Part shown: positions 12,146 to 26,000 of the stretch, piece after piece
Layout of the letters: every line of letters begins with the position of its first letter
Numbering within the stretch: position 1 is the stretch's first letter
DNA from: Timema cristinae
Lineage: Eukaryota; Arthropoda; Insecta; Phasmatodea; Timematidae
DNA length: 64,000 nucleotides
Assembly: GCA_039000515.1 (NCBI GenBank)
Contig: JBCFYV010011135.1
Coordinates: 18,246,675 to 18,310,674, forward strand
Direction of reading: 5' to 3'
Notes under the pieces: generated by a model
What the model saw: only the letters and a program-made list of their open reading frames with translations
Database searches by the model: none
What the model was told of the DNA's origin: nothing
Program-made: the position numbers and the translations under genes

Positions 12146-12393
12146 ATGATGCAGAACCCGAACAGGATGAAGCCTATCTTCACCAGCCCATTCACACCAT
12201 TCTTCTTTGTCTTCTCCCTGTTGAGTACCTCGAAGAAGGTGATGTAGAGGATGGTGCCTCCAGCCACCCCTTGGAGGCACGCTACCACCAGGGTCTGACT
12301 TGAGGAGTCCTGGGAGGAGTACTCGGTCACCAAGAGCCCAATCAACACCCCCAAGGGTGATACCAGCGCCAGGATCACCATATACAGGACTAG
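12091..12393 (-). CDS. ZIP/SLC39 zinc transporter, 3' exon, duplicate copy
   Basis: A second assembled copy of the exon at 26019-26318, with the same TM6-TM8 protein segment. An acceptor AG is visible just upstream on the minus strand (TGTCCGCAG then CTAGTCCTG). The frame passes through LVSPLGVLIGLLV, LQGVAGGTILYITFFEVL and GFCIMVALQ, then enters the minisatellite and stops after a short tail ending SGSASY. No 5' exon accompanies this copy: the sequence ends 76 bases further on at the N gap. It is most likely the same gene end seen in an overlapping contig or other haplotype, not a second gene. Confidence 0.8.
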   Translation of the reverse strand, partial: LVLYMVILALVSPLGVLIGLLVTEYSSQDSSSQTLVVACLQGVAGGTILYITFFEVLNREKTKKNGVNGLVKIGFILFGFCIMVALQAIGRYNYSGSASY

Positions 12394-12469
12394 CTGCGGA
12401 CATCAAATCAATTTAACGATGGTTTTATTTCATAGTTTTCCTTTTTTTTAAAAAAGGTTTTTATAGTAC

Positions 12470-12569
12470 NNNNNNNNNNNNNNNNNNNNNNNNNNNNNNN
12501 NNNNNNNNNNNNNNNNNNNNNNNNNNNNNNNNNNNNNNNNNNNNNNNNNNNNNNNNNNNNNNNNNNNNN
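12470..12569. other. Assembly gap, 100 N
   Basis: Exactly 100 N, a conventional placeholder of unknown size. The flanking sequences show that it separates two overlapping contigs. Confidence 0.98.
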
Positions 12570-12685
12570 CCCGTTCGGGTTATACGCACTTACGCTAATG
12601 TGTAATGGTAGGGTGATTGTGAGATGAAATGAAGGACCTACAGTTTAACGTGGAATCCGAACCACGGTGGAGGCCTGGCATTCCA
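12570..12685 (-). mobile_element. Head-less SINE family A, contig-truncated copy of 7101-7295
   Basis: The same insertion as at 7101-7295, with only the part right of the gap present. The right target duplication GGGAATTAAGTA follows at 12686. It is not an independent insertion. Confidence 0.85.
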
Positions 12686-12724
12686 GGGAATTAAGTAATT
12701 ACATTTTTAGCTATTTTTGAAAAA

Positions 12725-12973
12725 AAGTTTATTTTGCATTGCGTCTTACTATTCATTTGGGTTATACGCTTATTTAATTATCTTAATAATGAGCTAGGAA
12801 TGAGGAGGGTTGAATTCAGAGGAAATATACCCTCATTTGCCTGGAGAGTGAGTAACAATTAAGTAAAACTACCCTCAGTACACCCAACCGGGATCGAACC
12901 ATGATCTCCCTATCATCAGAAGTCTAATATATTGCGAGATTAGTGCATTTAGCCATGTGGCCATCAAAGCGTG
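12725..12973 (-). mobile_element. SINE family B2, second copy of 7335-7583
   Basis: Near-identical to 7335-7583 because it lies in the repeated segment. It differs by isolated substitutions. Confidence 0.75.
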
Positions 12974-13130
12974 TAAAAAAAAAGCTGTTGGATTAGAATA
13001 AATTATCACACTCAACAAAACAGATTGATTATTTGTTAAAAGCCTTTTTATTTTCTTTCGACAGCTCAGAGAGAAATTATTGTGATCTTAAAAAAAATTG
13101 AACTTGGAATTTTGACTAAAAATATTTAGG

Positions 13131-13605
13131 CCTACGTTTCATGACCCCCTATTTTCGCAATGCTTTCTATCTTCCCCTCGGAGTAGAATCAAAATAATTT
13201 TGTAGATTGGGCTATAACTTAGTATCTTGGGTGTTCATAAGGTCCCCGTGAGGGTTTTTTGGAATTAGATACCTGACCCTAATTTAAGAGTAGTTTACTG
13301 AAGGGAAAAAAAGAGAAAATGTTAAATTTACCAAAACGATTTTTATTAAATTTTATATCTAGACACTTCCTATTATAAACACGTTGGCAATTCTAATTTT
13401 CTCATGAATATTACTTCAAGGGTGCTTAAAATAGAAGAAATTTCTAGTTTTTATCATTTCCCCACAACTATTTGAAATACAAAATATCTTATCATTGTAA
13501 AGTTTAAGTACTATCAAAACTACACATCTTTTATTTGAAATATATTTTTATAAAACCAATAGTTTCTGAGTTAAAAGCAAATATATATACACTTTTTAAT
13601 TCAAG
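13131..13605 (-). repeat. Dispersed repeat, second copy of 7740-8215
   Basis: Counterpart of 7740-8215 in the repeated segment, with scattered substitutions. Confidence 0.5.
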
Positions 13606-13832
13606 CCTTTGAAAATTAATTTGATTCTCATGCTCTTTGGTGGACAAAGATGTTTCTCTTTTCTCAATTTTTCTGTAACAGTATCCCTAGTTCCTAATGC
13701 CATAGAGTAAGTAAATAACAGTGCATATTATTTGATTTATGATCTTTGGTGTAATGTTTCTACAACAATATAATATACCTACTATTTCGTTTCACAAGTC
13801 TTACAAGTTTTTAGTAAAATGTATATTTAAAA

Positions 13833-14101
13833 GGGTGACCTGGTGGTCTAGGGGTAAGGTGTCAGACTTCTATGCTGGCGGCCGGGGTTCAATCCTCTGT
13901 CCCGGCAAAGATTTATCTGATTACCAAACCCTTCCTTCACCTCTGACAAGACATCTTGTGAATGTGAGGAATGCCAGGTCTCCACCGTGGTTCGGATTCC
14001 ACGTTAAACTGTAGGTCCTCCATTTCATCTCACAATCACCCTACCATTACACATTAGCGTAAGGGCGTATAACCCGAACGGGTAGTAAGACGCGGTGCTA
14101 A
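13833..14101 (+). mobile_element. SINE family A, second copy of 8443-8710
   Basis: Same insertion and flanks as 8443-8710. It shares the boxes GGTCTAGGGGTAAGG and GGTTCAATCC and differs by several substitutions (for example GGCGGCC in place of GGCAGCC in the head). The substitution level suggests allelic rather than sequencing differences. Confidence 0.88.
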
Positions 14102-14818
14102 TAATAATATATTTAAAAATAAAAAGAAAGAGAGAAAGTTTGTTCGGTGCAGCGTATCATTAATTTCTTTAAATAAACATGATAAAATCCTTATTAATTC
14201 CTTTAATCTGTTCTGCGCCTAAATATCCATATGCAAATAAAAAACATTCTATTGACATCTCTTAAATTCATAAGGGTACTTTATAGGACTGCTGTTCATG
14301 ATGTTTTGACAGTCTGGCGAACGGGGTATAGGGGTATACGGTATGGGGGTATGTGATAGTATAAATGTTAAGGACCCTTGTTCAAGGAGATTAAAATCGA
14401 CAAGGAATCTCTATCACTTAAGAGATAGGCAGAGTCCTCGTTAGATTCAGTTATTCTCATGAAAATTTTTCAAATTTTTGCCGAATATTATAATATGTAG
14501 AAATGTATACTAAATATAGGCCTAGCTGATAAAAAAATAATAGTTATAATATATTAGCTGCTGTAAACACTAAAGATATCTCGCATTACCTTCTATAAGA
14601 TTTTAAATTACGTGCGCAAACCATAAAGCAATCACGAACTATCTTAATTAAGTAGTTTTATAATATTAAGGCTTTCGTGTACAAGAGTAATTACTCTCAA
14701 AGGTTGTAAATTCACACCTTCTACCACTCTCACAAATACATAGAACTTTTATTTTTAAAACATTTACAAAACTTTCAACGAGCTTTTGAAACAAAAGTGA
14801 GATGAAATACATTTTTTT

Positions 14819-15012
14819 TATATAGCACCACATCTTACTACGAATATGTACTTATTACGCTAATGGGCTTAGAATAAATAATGATGCATTTATAAGAAGT
14901 GTACCAGCATTTGCTTGAAAGAAGAGTGGAAGACTATTTAGGGAGGAAGACACCCCATGAACTCCCCGTCATCGGCAGTCCAGTCTAATGCGAGAGTGAC
15001 GCCATAGATTAT
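14819..15012 (-). mobile_element. SINE family B2, second copy of 9425-9608
   Basis: Counterpart of 9425-9608, retaining an extra tail piece (AGCACCACATCTTACTACGA, 14824-14843) absent from copy 1. The spacer 15013-16490 shows no gene. Confidence 0.6.
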
Positions 15013-16494
15013 GTATCCAACGAAGCTGGAAAATATTGATTTTTAAATCTTGACATTGTCCTTAATAATTATGAATTAATTGTGACCCTCACGCAATAGA
15101 CTTAACAAGAACGGGAAGAAGAGGTTTGATTCATAGACTGGTTAAATTTAATTCATAGAATGGTTAAATTTAATCATTTTGTACGACACCCTCCCTTTGC
15201 CCCCACTGACTATCCACGACTACTACGCCTACTTGAGACTACTTTACACATCCTTATCCCTTAAATTAATCAGTCATTAGCCAGGTGTTAAACGTTGTGG
15301 CTAAAAAAAAAAAAGAAGTAAAACTGACATTAATTTCTCAAAAATAGTTTTCTCCTTCTTCCCCACAAACAAACGTGGGTACATTTCTTTGGAAATTCTA
15401 CCTACATAATTCATACTATTCTAGCGTCTGACCCGAACATGTTCTGAGTCTCAACGGAAGAAAAATAAATACATACAAATCTATGCATCAGTGGTCATAC
15501 GGATAAAGGCGTCAGTCTCATGTTGTATAAGTAAGGTAAAATCAGGACTATGATTCTGTTTTGGATACATCTTATTTTTTGTCTATCTCCCCCTTCCATG
15601 CAGATATGGATAAACTTACTCTAATATTATGTATTATTCCTTCTCACGTACTTTATTAATATAAATATGTGAATATTTCAGGCGGATAGTTGGACGCGAT
15701 ATGAGAAAAATGTTTTGTTATTTATTGATGATAAAATAATTGAAAACTAACTTTTATACATTAAAATTAATTATATACATATCTCCTCGGGTGCGAAGTG
15801 AGAGAAACTTTATTACAAAATGTAATTACGTCTTTAATGTTTATTGAACAATTAAATTGCTATCAAGTTCACTAAGCTGGTATTTGTTTTTGTGTCCTAA
15901 TAGCAGTGTGTTCTGGTTTATCTGACTCTTAACCTGAACTATTCTAGGGAAAAAAACAAAAAAAAAACTGTTTGAACAAATAAAACATATTATATAACAC
16001 ACACTAAGAGAAGTAAGCACCTAGTGTTAACCTTGGCAACAATTTTCTTTGCTTCATACAAACACAACAAAAAAACTATTAATTTTATTTATTCAAGCCT
16101 AGGTTTAATTAATTTAAAAAAATCAAGTTCAAATTTTAAAATTCCGGCTTCTAGGCGTACATGTTTGTACATAGATGCTACTAATATTTATATTTCAGAA
16201 CTGTACGTGCGGTACATATCACTCAATGCAAGTGACAGCCATACTAACATATAAAAAAACTCTTCATTTTATTAGATAATATAGATAGAAGATAGATGGA
16301 TAAAATAATAATATGGAAGCCATTTGATTAAAATAGATATAAGATAAAAGGTAGATATATAAAAGAATAATATGGAAGAAGAGAGAAGATGGTAGTAAAA
16401 GATAGATAGAAACTTATCAGAGTCCAAATTTCATAAGAATGGTATTTAAAAAAATACAAATATATTTGTTTTCGTACCACGTATTTAATATATG

Positions 16495-16716
16495 TTCGGG
16501 CTATATACCTGTATACTAATTAAACTAATGTTATAGGAAAGAGGAATGTTGAATTTAGAAAAAGTGTACAAACATTTACGTGGAGGGAGATAGAGGAAAA
16601 CCGTTTATTAAAAGTCACCCTCAATTTACCTGTCCGGGATCGAACCTTGATCACCTCATCATCGGTAGTCTACCCTATTGAGAGTGTAACGCCTTAGATC
16701 ATACGGGCACCGAAGT
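16495..16716 (-). mobile_element. SINE family B2, second copy of 11075-11300
   Basis: Counterpart of 11075-11300 with a few substitutions. The same box B-like GGTTCGATCCCGG is kept. Confidence 0.65.
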
Positions 16717-17019
16717 GAGTTAATTTAATTTCAAAGTTAGCAAAAATACAGATAATGGTTCTTATGAACAGAATGGCAAAGTCTCCCAATAAAAATATTT
16801 AAATGAATCTCTATCATTAAGTGCATTCTTAATCTAACCTATCAAATACCAAGTTTAGGTTCCATTTTATATGTAAAGTATATATAATTACATTTTCCGT
16901 ATTTAATTTTAAAACTATGGTTAGTAATTAATAAAAAAATTCTAAAAATAAACTATCACTTAAATATAAACATATCTATTTGTCCGTCACATAAAATTAT
17001 GGGCAACTAGGATGCAGTG

Positions 17020-20000
17020 CCACCATAATGTAGAACTACCTATAGCCTGAAGAGCTATTATGAAAAAGAACTAGAATAGTTATATCTACCTATAGCCTGA
17101 AGAGCTATTATGATGCAGAACCAGAATAGTTATATCTACCTATAGCCTGAAGAGCCATTATGATGAAGAACCAGAATAGTTATATCTACCTATAGCCTGA
17201 AGAGCCATTATGATGCAGAACCAGAATAGTTATATCTACCTATAGCCTGAAGAGCCATTATGATGCAGAACCAGAATAGTTATATCTACCTATAGCCTGA
17301 AGAGCTATTATGATGCAGAACCAGAATAGTTATATCTACCTATAGCCTGAACAGCCATTATGATGCAGAACCAGAATAGTTGTATCTACCTATAGCCTGA
17401 AGAGCCATTATGATGCAGAACCAGAATAGTTTATATCTACCTATAGCCTGAAGAGCCATTATGATGCAGAACCAGAATAGTTATATCTACCTATAGCCTG
17501 AAGAGCCATTATGAAAAAGAACCAGAATAGTTATATCTACCTATAGCCTGAAGAGCTATTATGATGCAGAACCAGAATAGTTATATCTACCTATAGCCTG
17601 AAGAGCTATTATGATGCAGAACCAGAATAGTTATATCTACCTATAGCCTGAAGAGCGATTATGATGCAGAACCAGAATAGTTATATCTACCTATAGCCTG
17701 AAGAGCCATTATGATGCAGAACCAGAATAGTTATATCTACCTATAGCCTGAAGAGCTATTATGATGCAGAACCAGAATAGTTATATCTACCTATAGCCTG
17801 AAGAGCCATTATGAAAAAGAACCAGAATAGTTATATCTACCTAAAGCCTGAAGAGCCATTATGAAAAAGAACCAGAATAGTTATATCTACCTAAAGCCTG
17901 AAGAGCCATTATGATGCAGAACCAGAATAGTTATATCTACCTATAGCCTGAAGAGCCATTATGAAAAAGAACCAGAATAGTTATATCTACCTATAGCCTG
18001 AAGAGCCATTATGTTGCAGAACCAGAATAGTTATATCTACCTATAGCCTGAAGAGCCATTATGATGCAGAACCAGAATAGTTATATCTACCTATAGCCTG
18101 AAGAGCTATTATGATGCAGAACTAGAATAGTTATATCTACCTATAGCCTGAAGAGCCATTATGAAAAAGAACCAGAATAGTTATATCTACCTATAGCCTG
18201 AAGAGCCATTATGTTGCAGAACCAGAATAGTTATATCTACCTATAGCCTGAAGAGCCATTATGATGCAGAACCAGAATAGTTATATCTACCTATAGCCTG
18301 AAGAGCCATTATGAAAAAGAACCAGAATAGTTATATCTACCTATAGCCTGAAGAGCTATTATGATGCAGAACCAGAATAGTTATATCTACCTATAGCCTG
18401 AAAGCGCATATATATGCTAGAACCAGAATAGTTATACCATATAGCTGAAAGCATTAGATAAAAACCAATAGTTAATTACCTATAGCTGAAGACCATTATG
18501 AATATACCAAATAGCTTATAACCTATTAGCCAGAAACAATTTATGTTGCACGAACCGAATAGTTATCTACCTATAGCATGATAGAAGTTATATGCAGAAC
18601 CGAATTATATCTATATAGCCTGAAGAGCATAGAAGAACCAGAATAGTTATATACCTACTGACCATTATGTGCAGAACCAGAATAGTATATTACCTATAGC
18701 CTGAAGAGCCATATATGCAGAACCAGAATAGTTATATCTACCTAAAGCCTGAAGAGCCATTTGAAAAAAACCAGAAATAGTTATTCTACTAAGCCGAAGC
18801 CTTAAGCTATAGAATAGTAACTATAATCTAACCATACTGAAAAGCAATTTATCAACAACCTGAAAGTATATTCAAACCGAAAGTTTATTACCAAGCCAGA
18901 AAGCAATTATGATGCAACCATAGTTATATCCTATAGCCTAGTATTATATGCAGAACAGAATAGTTATATCTACCTATAGCCTGAAGAGCATTATGAAAAG
19001 AACCAGAATAGTTATATCTACCTATAGCCTGAAAGCCATTATTGAGAACCAGAATAGTTATATCACCTAAGCCTGAAGAGCCATTATGAAAAAGAAATAG
19101 ATACATAGTTGATGCAGAACAGAATGTATTCCTAACGAACTATGACAGACAGATATAATTACCTAACGAAGAGTATTATGATGCAGAACAATAGTTAATT
19201 CTACCTAAACTTATGATCAGACAAATGTTATATTCTAGCCTGAGGATTTATGCAAACCAAATATATATCTACATAGCTGAATATTATGATCAAACATAGT
19301 ATTACCTATAGCCGAAGATTTGCAAGAATAGTATAACCTATACAGACTATTGGAACAGTTTATTACTAACCGAAGACTTATGAGACCAGAAAGTTATTAC
19401 CTAGCTGAAGCCATTAGTCAGACAGATATTTCACTTACCGAGAGCTATGATGAAACCAATAGTATTACTAAGCTGAAAGCTATGAAGAACGAATATATCT
19501 ACTCTAAAGCATTTGCAACAAAGTATTTACTACTAGAATTATATAAGAATTTATTCTCCACTGAAGCATTAGAAAAAGACCAATAGATACTAGCCGAAGG
19601 CATATGGACATGTTATTTCTACTGAGCCATTATGATGCAAACCAGAATTATATACCTATACTAGACCATAAAAAGACAATAGTTATCACATACCGAAGCT
19701 ATTGCAGACGAATGTATATCTACCTATAAGCCTGAAGAGCCATTATGATGCAGAACCAGAATAGTTATATCTACCTATAGCCTGAAGAGCCATTATGAAA
19801 AGAGAACCAGAATAGTTATATCTACCTATAGCCTGAAGAGCCATTATGATTGCAGAACCAGAATAGTTATACTACCTATAGCCTGAAGAGCCATTATGAT
19901 GCAGAACCAGAATAGTTATATCTACCTATAGCCTGAAGAGCATTATGATGCAGAACAGAATAGTTATATCTACCTATAGCCTGAAGAGCCATTATGAAAA

Positions 20001-23000
20001 AGAACCAGAATAGTTATATCTACCTATAGCCTGAAGAGCCATTATGATGCAGAACCAGAATAGTTATATCACCTATAGCCTGAAGAGCCATTATGATCAG
20101 AACCAGAATAGTTATATCTACCTATAGCCTGAAGAGCCATTATGAAGAACCAGAATAGTTATATCTACCTATAGCCTGAAGAGCCATTATGATGCAGAAC
20201 CAGAATAGTTATATCTACCTATAGCCTGAAGAGCCATTATGATGCAGAACCAGAATAGTTATATCTACCTATAGCCTGAAGAGCCATTATGATGCAGAAC
20301 CAGAATAGTTATATCTACCTATAGCCTGAAGAGCCATTATGATGCAGAACTTAAATAGTTATATCTACCTATAAGCCTGAAGAGCTATTATGATGCAGAA
20401 CCAGAATAGTTATATCTACCTATAGCCTGAAGAGCCATATATGAAAAGAACCAGAATAGTATATACTACCTATAATCCTGAAAGCATTATTTGCAAACCA
20501 GAAAGTTATATCACCTATAGCCTGAAGAGCATTATGATGCAGAACCAGAATAGTTATATCATACCTATAGCCTGAAGAGCCATTATGAAAAAGAACCAGA
20601 ATAGTTATATCTACCTAAAGCCTGAAGAGCCATTATGAAAAGAACCAGAATAGTTATATCTACCTATAAGCCTGAAGAGCCATTATGATGCAGAACCAAA
20701 TAGAGATTATAATCTACCTATAGCCTGAAGAGCCATTATGAAAAAGAACCAGAAAGTTATATCTACCTATAGACCTGAAGAGAGCCATTATGTTGCAGAA
20801 CCAGAATAGTTATATCTACCTATAGCCTGAAGAGCCATTATGATGCAGAACCAGAATAGTTTATATCTAACCTATAGCCTGAAGAGCCATTATGATGCAG
20901 AACAGAATAGTTATATCTACCTATAGCCTGAAGAGCCATTATGAAAAAGAACCAGAATAGTTATATCTACCTATAGCCTGAAGAGCCATTATGTTGCAGA
21001 ACCAGAATAGTTAATCTACCTATAGCCTAGAAGAGCCATTATGATGCAGAACCAGAATAGTTATATCTAACCTATAGCCTGAAGAGCCATTATGAAAAGA
21101 ACCAGAATAGTTATATCTACCTATAGCCTGAAGAGCTATTATGATGCAGAACCAGAATAGTATAATCTACCTATAGCCTGAAGAGCTATTATGATGCAGA
21201 ACCAGAATAGTTATATCTACCTATAGCCTGAAGAGCCATTATGATACAAACCAGAATAGTTATATCTAACCTATAGCCTGAAGAGCCATTATGATGCAGA
21301 ACCAAATAGTTTATATCTACCTATAGCCTGAAGAGCCATTATGATGCAGAACCAGAATAGTTATATCTACCTATAGCCTGAAGAGCCATTATGAATGCAG
21401 AACCAGAATAGTTATATCTACCTATAGCCTGAAGAGCTATTATGATCAGAACAAATAGTTATATCTACCTATAGCCTGAAACTATTATGATGCAGAACCA
21501 GAATAGTTATATCTACCTATAGCCTGAAGAGCTATTATGATGCAGAACCAAATATTATATCTACCTATAGCCTGAAGAGATATTATGATGCAGAACCATA
21601 TAGTTATATCTACTATAGCCTGAAGAGCTATTTGATGCGAACTAGAATAGTTATATCTACCTATAGCCTGAGAGCCATTATGATGCAGAACCAGAATAGT
21701 TATATCTACCTAAGCCTAAAGCATATGATGCAGAACAGAATAGTTTATACACCATACCTGAAGACCTTATGAGCAGAACTAGAATAGTTATATCTACCTA
21801 TAGCCTGAAAGCTATTATGATGCAGAACCAGAATAGTTATATTACCTATAGCCTGAGAGCCATTATAAAAGAACCAAATAGTTATATCTACTATAGCCTG
21901 AAGAGCCATTATGTTGCAGAACCAGAATAGTTATATCTACCTATAGCCTGAAGACATTATGATCAGAACCAGAATGTTAATCTACCTATAGCCTGAAGAG
22001 CCATTATGATAGAACCAGAATAGTTATATCTACCTATAGCCTGAAGAGCCATTATGACAGAACCAGAATATTATATCTACCTAAGCCTGAAGACATTATG
22101 AGCAACAGAATAGTTATATCTACCTATAGCCTGAAGAGCCATTATGAAAAAGAACCAGAATAGTTTACTACCTATAGCCTGAAGAGCCATTATGTTGCAG
22201 AACCAGAATAGTTATATCTACCTATAGCCTGAAGAGCCATTAGATGCAGAACCAGAATAGTTATATCTACCTATAGCCTGAAGAGCATTATGAAAAACAA
22301 ATAGTTATATCTACCTATAGCCTGAAGAGCATATGATAGAACCAGAATAGTTATATCTACCTATAGCCTGAAGAGCTATTTTGCAGAACCAGAATAGTTA
22401 TATCTACCTATAGCCTGAAGAGCATTATGATGCAGAACCAGAATAGTTATATCTACCTATAGCCTGAAGAGCCATTATGATCAGAACCAAATAGTTATAT
22501 CTACCTATAGCCTGAAGAGCTATTATGATGCAGAACCAGAAAGTTATATCTACCTATAGCCTGAAGAGCCATTATGAAGAACCAGAATAGTTATATCTAC
22601 CTATAGCCTGAAGAGCCATTATGATAGAACCAGAATAGTTATACTACCTAAGCTGAAGAGCATTATGATCAGAACAGAATAGTTATATTACCTATAGCCT
22701 GAAGAGCCATTATTGAAAAAACCAGAATAGTTATATCTACCTATAGCCTGAAGGCCATTATGTGCAAACCGAATAGTTATATCTACTATAGCCTGAAGAC
22801 TATTATGATAGAACAGAATAGTTATATCTACTATAGCCTGAAGAGCTTATGAAACAGAATAGTATATCTACCTAAGCCTGAAGACCATTATGAAGAACCA
22901 AATAGTTATATCTACTATAGCTGAAGAGCCATTATGTGCAGAACCAGATAGTTATATTACTATACCTGAAGACCATTATAAGAACAGAATAGTTATATCT

Positions 23001-26000
23001 ACCTATACCTAAGAGCATATGTGCAGAACCGAATAGTTATATCACCATAGCCTGAAAGCATTATGATGCAGAACCAAATAGTTATATCTACCTATAGCTG
23101 AAGAGCCATTATGACAGAACCAGATAGTTATATCTACCTATAGCCTGAAGAGCATTATGATGCAGAACAGAATAGTTATATCTACCTATAGCCTGAAGAG
23201 CCATTATGAAAAAGAACCGAATAGTTATATCTACCTATAGCCTGAAGAGCCATTATGTGCAGAACCAGAATAGTTATATCTACCTATAGCCTGAGAGCAT
23301 TATGATGCAGAACAGAATAGTTATATCTACCTATAGCCTGAAGAGCATTATGATGCAGAACCAAATAGTTATATCTACCTTACCTGAAGAGCATATGATG
23401 CAGAACAGAATAGTTATATTACCTAAGCCTGAAGAGCATTATGATGCGAACCAGAATAGTTATTCTACTATAGCCTGAAACCATTATGAAAAAGAACCAG
23501 AATAGTTATATCTACCTATAGCCTGAAGAGCATTATGATCAGAACCAGAATAGTTATATCTACCTAAGCCTGAAGACCATTATGATGCAGAACCAGAATA
23601 GTTATATCTACCTATAGCCTGAAGAGCCATTATGACAAACCAAATAGTTATATCTACCTATAGCCTGAAGAGCATTATGATGCAGAACCAGAATAGTTAT
23701 ATCTACCTATAGCCTGAAGAGCTATTATGATGCAGAACCAATAGTTATATCTACCTATAGCCTGAAGAGCATTATGAGCAGAACAGATTTATATCTACTA
23801 TCCTGAGAGCCATTATGATGCAGACCAGAATAGTTATATCTACCTATAGCTGAAGAGCATTATGATGCAGAACAGAATGTTATATCTACCTATAGCCTGA
23901 AGAGCCATTATGACAGAACCAGAATAGTTATTCTACTAAGCCTGAAGAGCCATTATGAAAAGAACCAGAATAGTTATATCTACCTAGCTGAAGAGCCATT
24001 ATGAGCAGACCAGAATAGTTTATCTACTATAGCCTGAAGACCATTATGAAAAGAACCAGAATATATATTACTATGCCGAAGAGCCATTATGTGCAGAACC
24101 AAATAGTTATATCTACCATGCCTGAAGAGCCATTATGATGCAGAACCAGAATAGTTATATTACTATAGCTGAAGAGCTTTGATCAGAACAGATAGTTATA
24201 TCTACCTATAGCCTGAAGAGCATTATGAAAGAACAGAATAGTTATATCACTATAGCCTGAAGAGCCATTATGTTGCAGAACCAGAATAGTTATATCTACC
24301 TATAGCCTGAAGAGCCATATGAAAAACCAGAATATTATATTACCTATAGCCTGAAGAGCCATTATGATGCAGAACCAGAATAGTTATATCTACCTATAGC
24401 CTGAAGAGCCATTATGATCAGAACCAGAATAGTTATATCTACCTATAGCCTGAAGAGCCATTATGATGCAGAACCAGAATAGTTATATCTACCTTAGCCT
24501 GAAGAGCATTATGATGCAGAACAGAATAGTTATATCTACCTATAGCCTGAAGAGCCATTATAAAGAACCAGAATAGTTATATCTACCTATAGCCTGAAGC
24601 ATTATGTTGCAACCAGAATAGTTATATTACCTATAGCCTAAGAGCATTATGATGCAAACCAGAATAGTATATCTACCTATGCTGAAAGCCATTATGAAGA
24701 ACCAGAATAGTTATATCTACCTAAGCCTGAAAGCATATGAAGAACAGAATAGTTATATCTACCTAAGCCTGAAGAGCCATTATGATGCAGAACCAGAATA
24801 GTTATTCTACCTATAGCCTGAAGAGCCATTATGAAAAGAACCAGAATAGTTATATCTACCTATAGCCTGAAGAGCATTATGATGCAGAACCAGAATAGTT
24901 ATATCTACCTATAGCCTGAAGAGCCATTATGATGCAGAACCAGAATAGTTATATCTACCTATAGCCTGAAGAGCTATTATGATGCAGAACAGAATAGTTA
25001 TATCTACCTATAGCCTGAAGAGCCATTATGACAAGAACAGAATAGTTATATCTACCTATAGCCTGAAGAGCCATTATGATGCAGAACCAGAATAGTTATA
25101 TCTACCTATAGCCTGAAGAGCCATTATGAAAAGAACCAGAATAGTTATATCTACCTATAGCCTGAAGAGCCATTATTGCAGAACCAGAAAGTTATATCTA
25201 CCTATAGCCTGAAGAGCTATTATGATGCAGAACCAGAATAGTTATATCTACCTATAGCCTGAAGAGCCATTATGAAACAGAACCAGAATAGTTATATCTA
25301 CCTATAGCCTGAAGAGCATTATGATGCAGAACCAGAATAGTTATATCTACCTAAAGCCTGAAGAGCCATTATGATGCAGAACCAGAATAGTTATATCTAC
25401 CTATAGCCTGAAGAGCCATTATGATGCAGAACCAGAATAGTTATATCTACCTATAGCCTGAAGAGCCATTATGATGCAGAACCAGAATAGTTATATCTAC
25501 CTATAGCCTGAAGAGCCATTATGATGCAGAACCAGAATAGTTATATCTACCTATAGCCTGAAGAGCTATTATGATGCAGAACTAGAATAGTTATATCTAC
25601 CTATAGCCTGAAGAGCCATTATGAAGCAGAACCAGAATAGTTATATCTACCTATAGCCTGAAGAGCTATTATGATGCAGAACTAGAATAGTTATATCTAC
25701 CTATAGCCTGAAGAGCCATTATGATGCAGAACCAGAATAGTTATATCTACCTATAGCCTGAAGAGCTATTATGATGCAGAACCAGAATAGTTATATCTAC
25801 CTATAGCCTGAAGAGCCATTATGATGCAGAACTAGAATAGTTATATCTACCTATAGCCTGAAGAGCTATTATGATGCAGAACCAGAATAGTTATATCTAC
25901 CTATAGCCTGAAGAGCTATTATGATGCAGAACCAGAATAGTTATATCTACCTATAGCCTGAAGAGCCATTATGATGCAGAACTAGAATAGTTATATCTAC

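Larger units (their letters stand above)
7180..12469. repeat. Long direct repeat, copy 1 (right end of left contig)
   Basis: From 7180 to the N gap, the sequence is repeated almost base for base from 12570 onward (offset 5390 at the start). Differences are scattered substitutions and small indels plus a very different minisatellite length. Copy 1 stops exactly at the gap and copy 2 starts exactly after it. That is the pattern of two overlapping contigs placed side by side without merging. A true tandem duplication is the alternative. Confidence 0.9.

Noticed and set aside
12122..12406. Open frame overlapping the ZIP 3' exon (and its twin at 26047-26331)
   Set aside because: It is the wrong frame of the ZIP exon. 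The frame with TM6-TM8 is the real one, and this shadow lacks any domain.
19350..19586. Open frame in the minisatellite core
   Set aside because: It arises from base losses in a low-accuracy part of the 50-bp array, where stops have been disrupted by errors.
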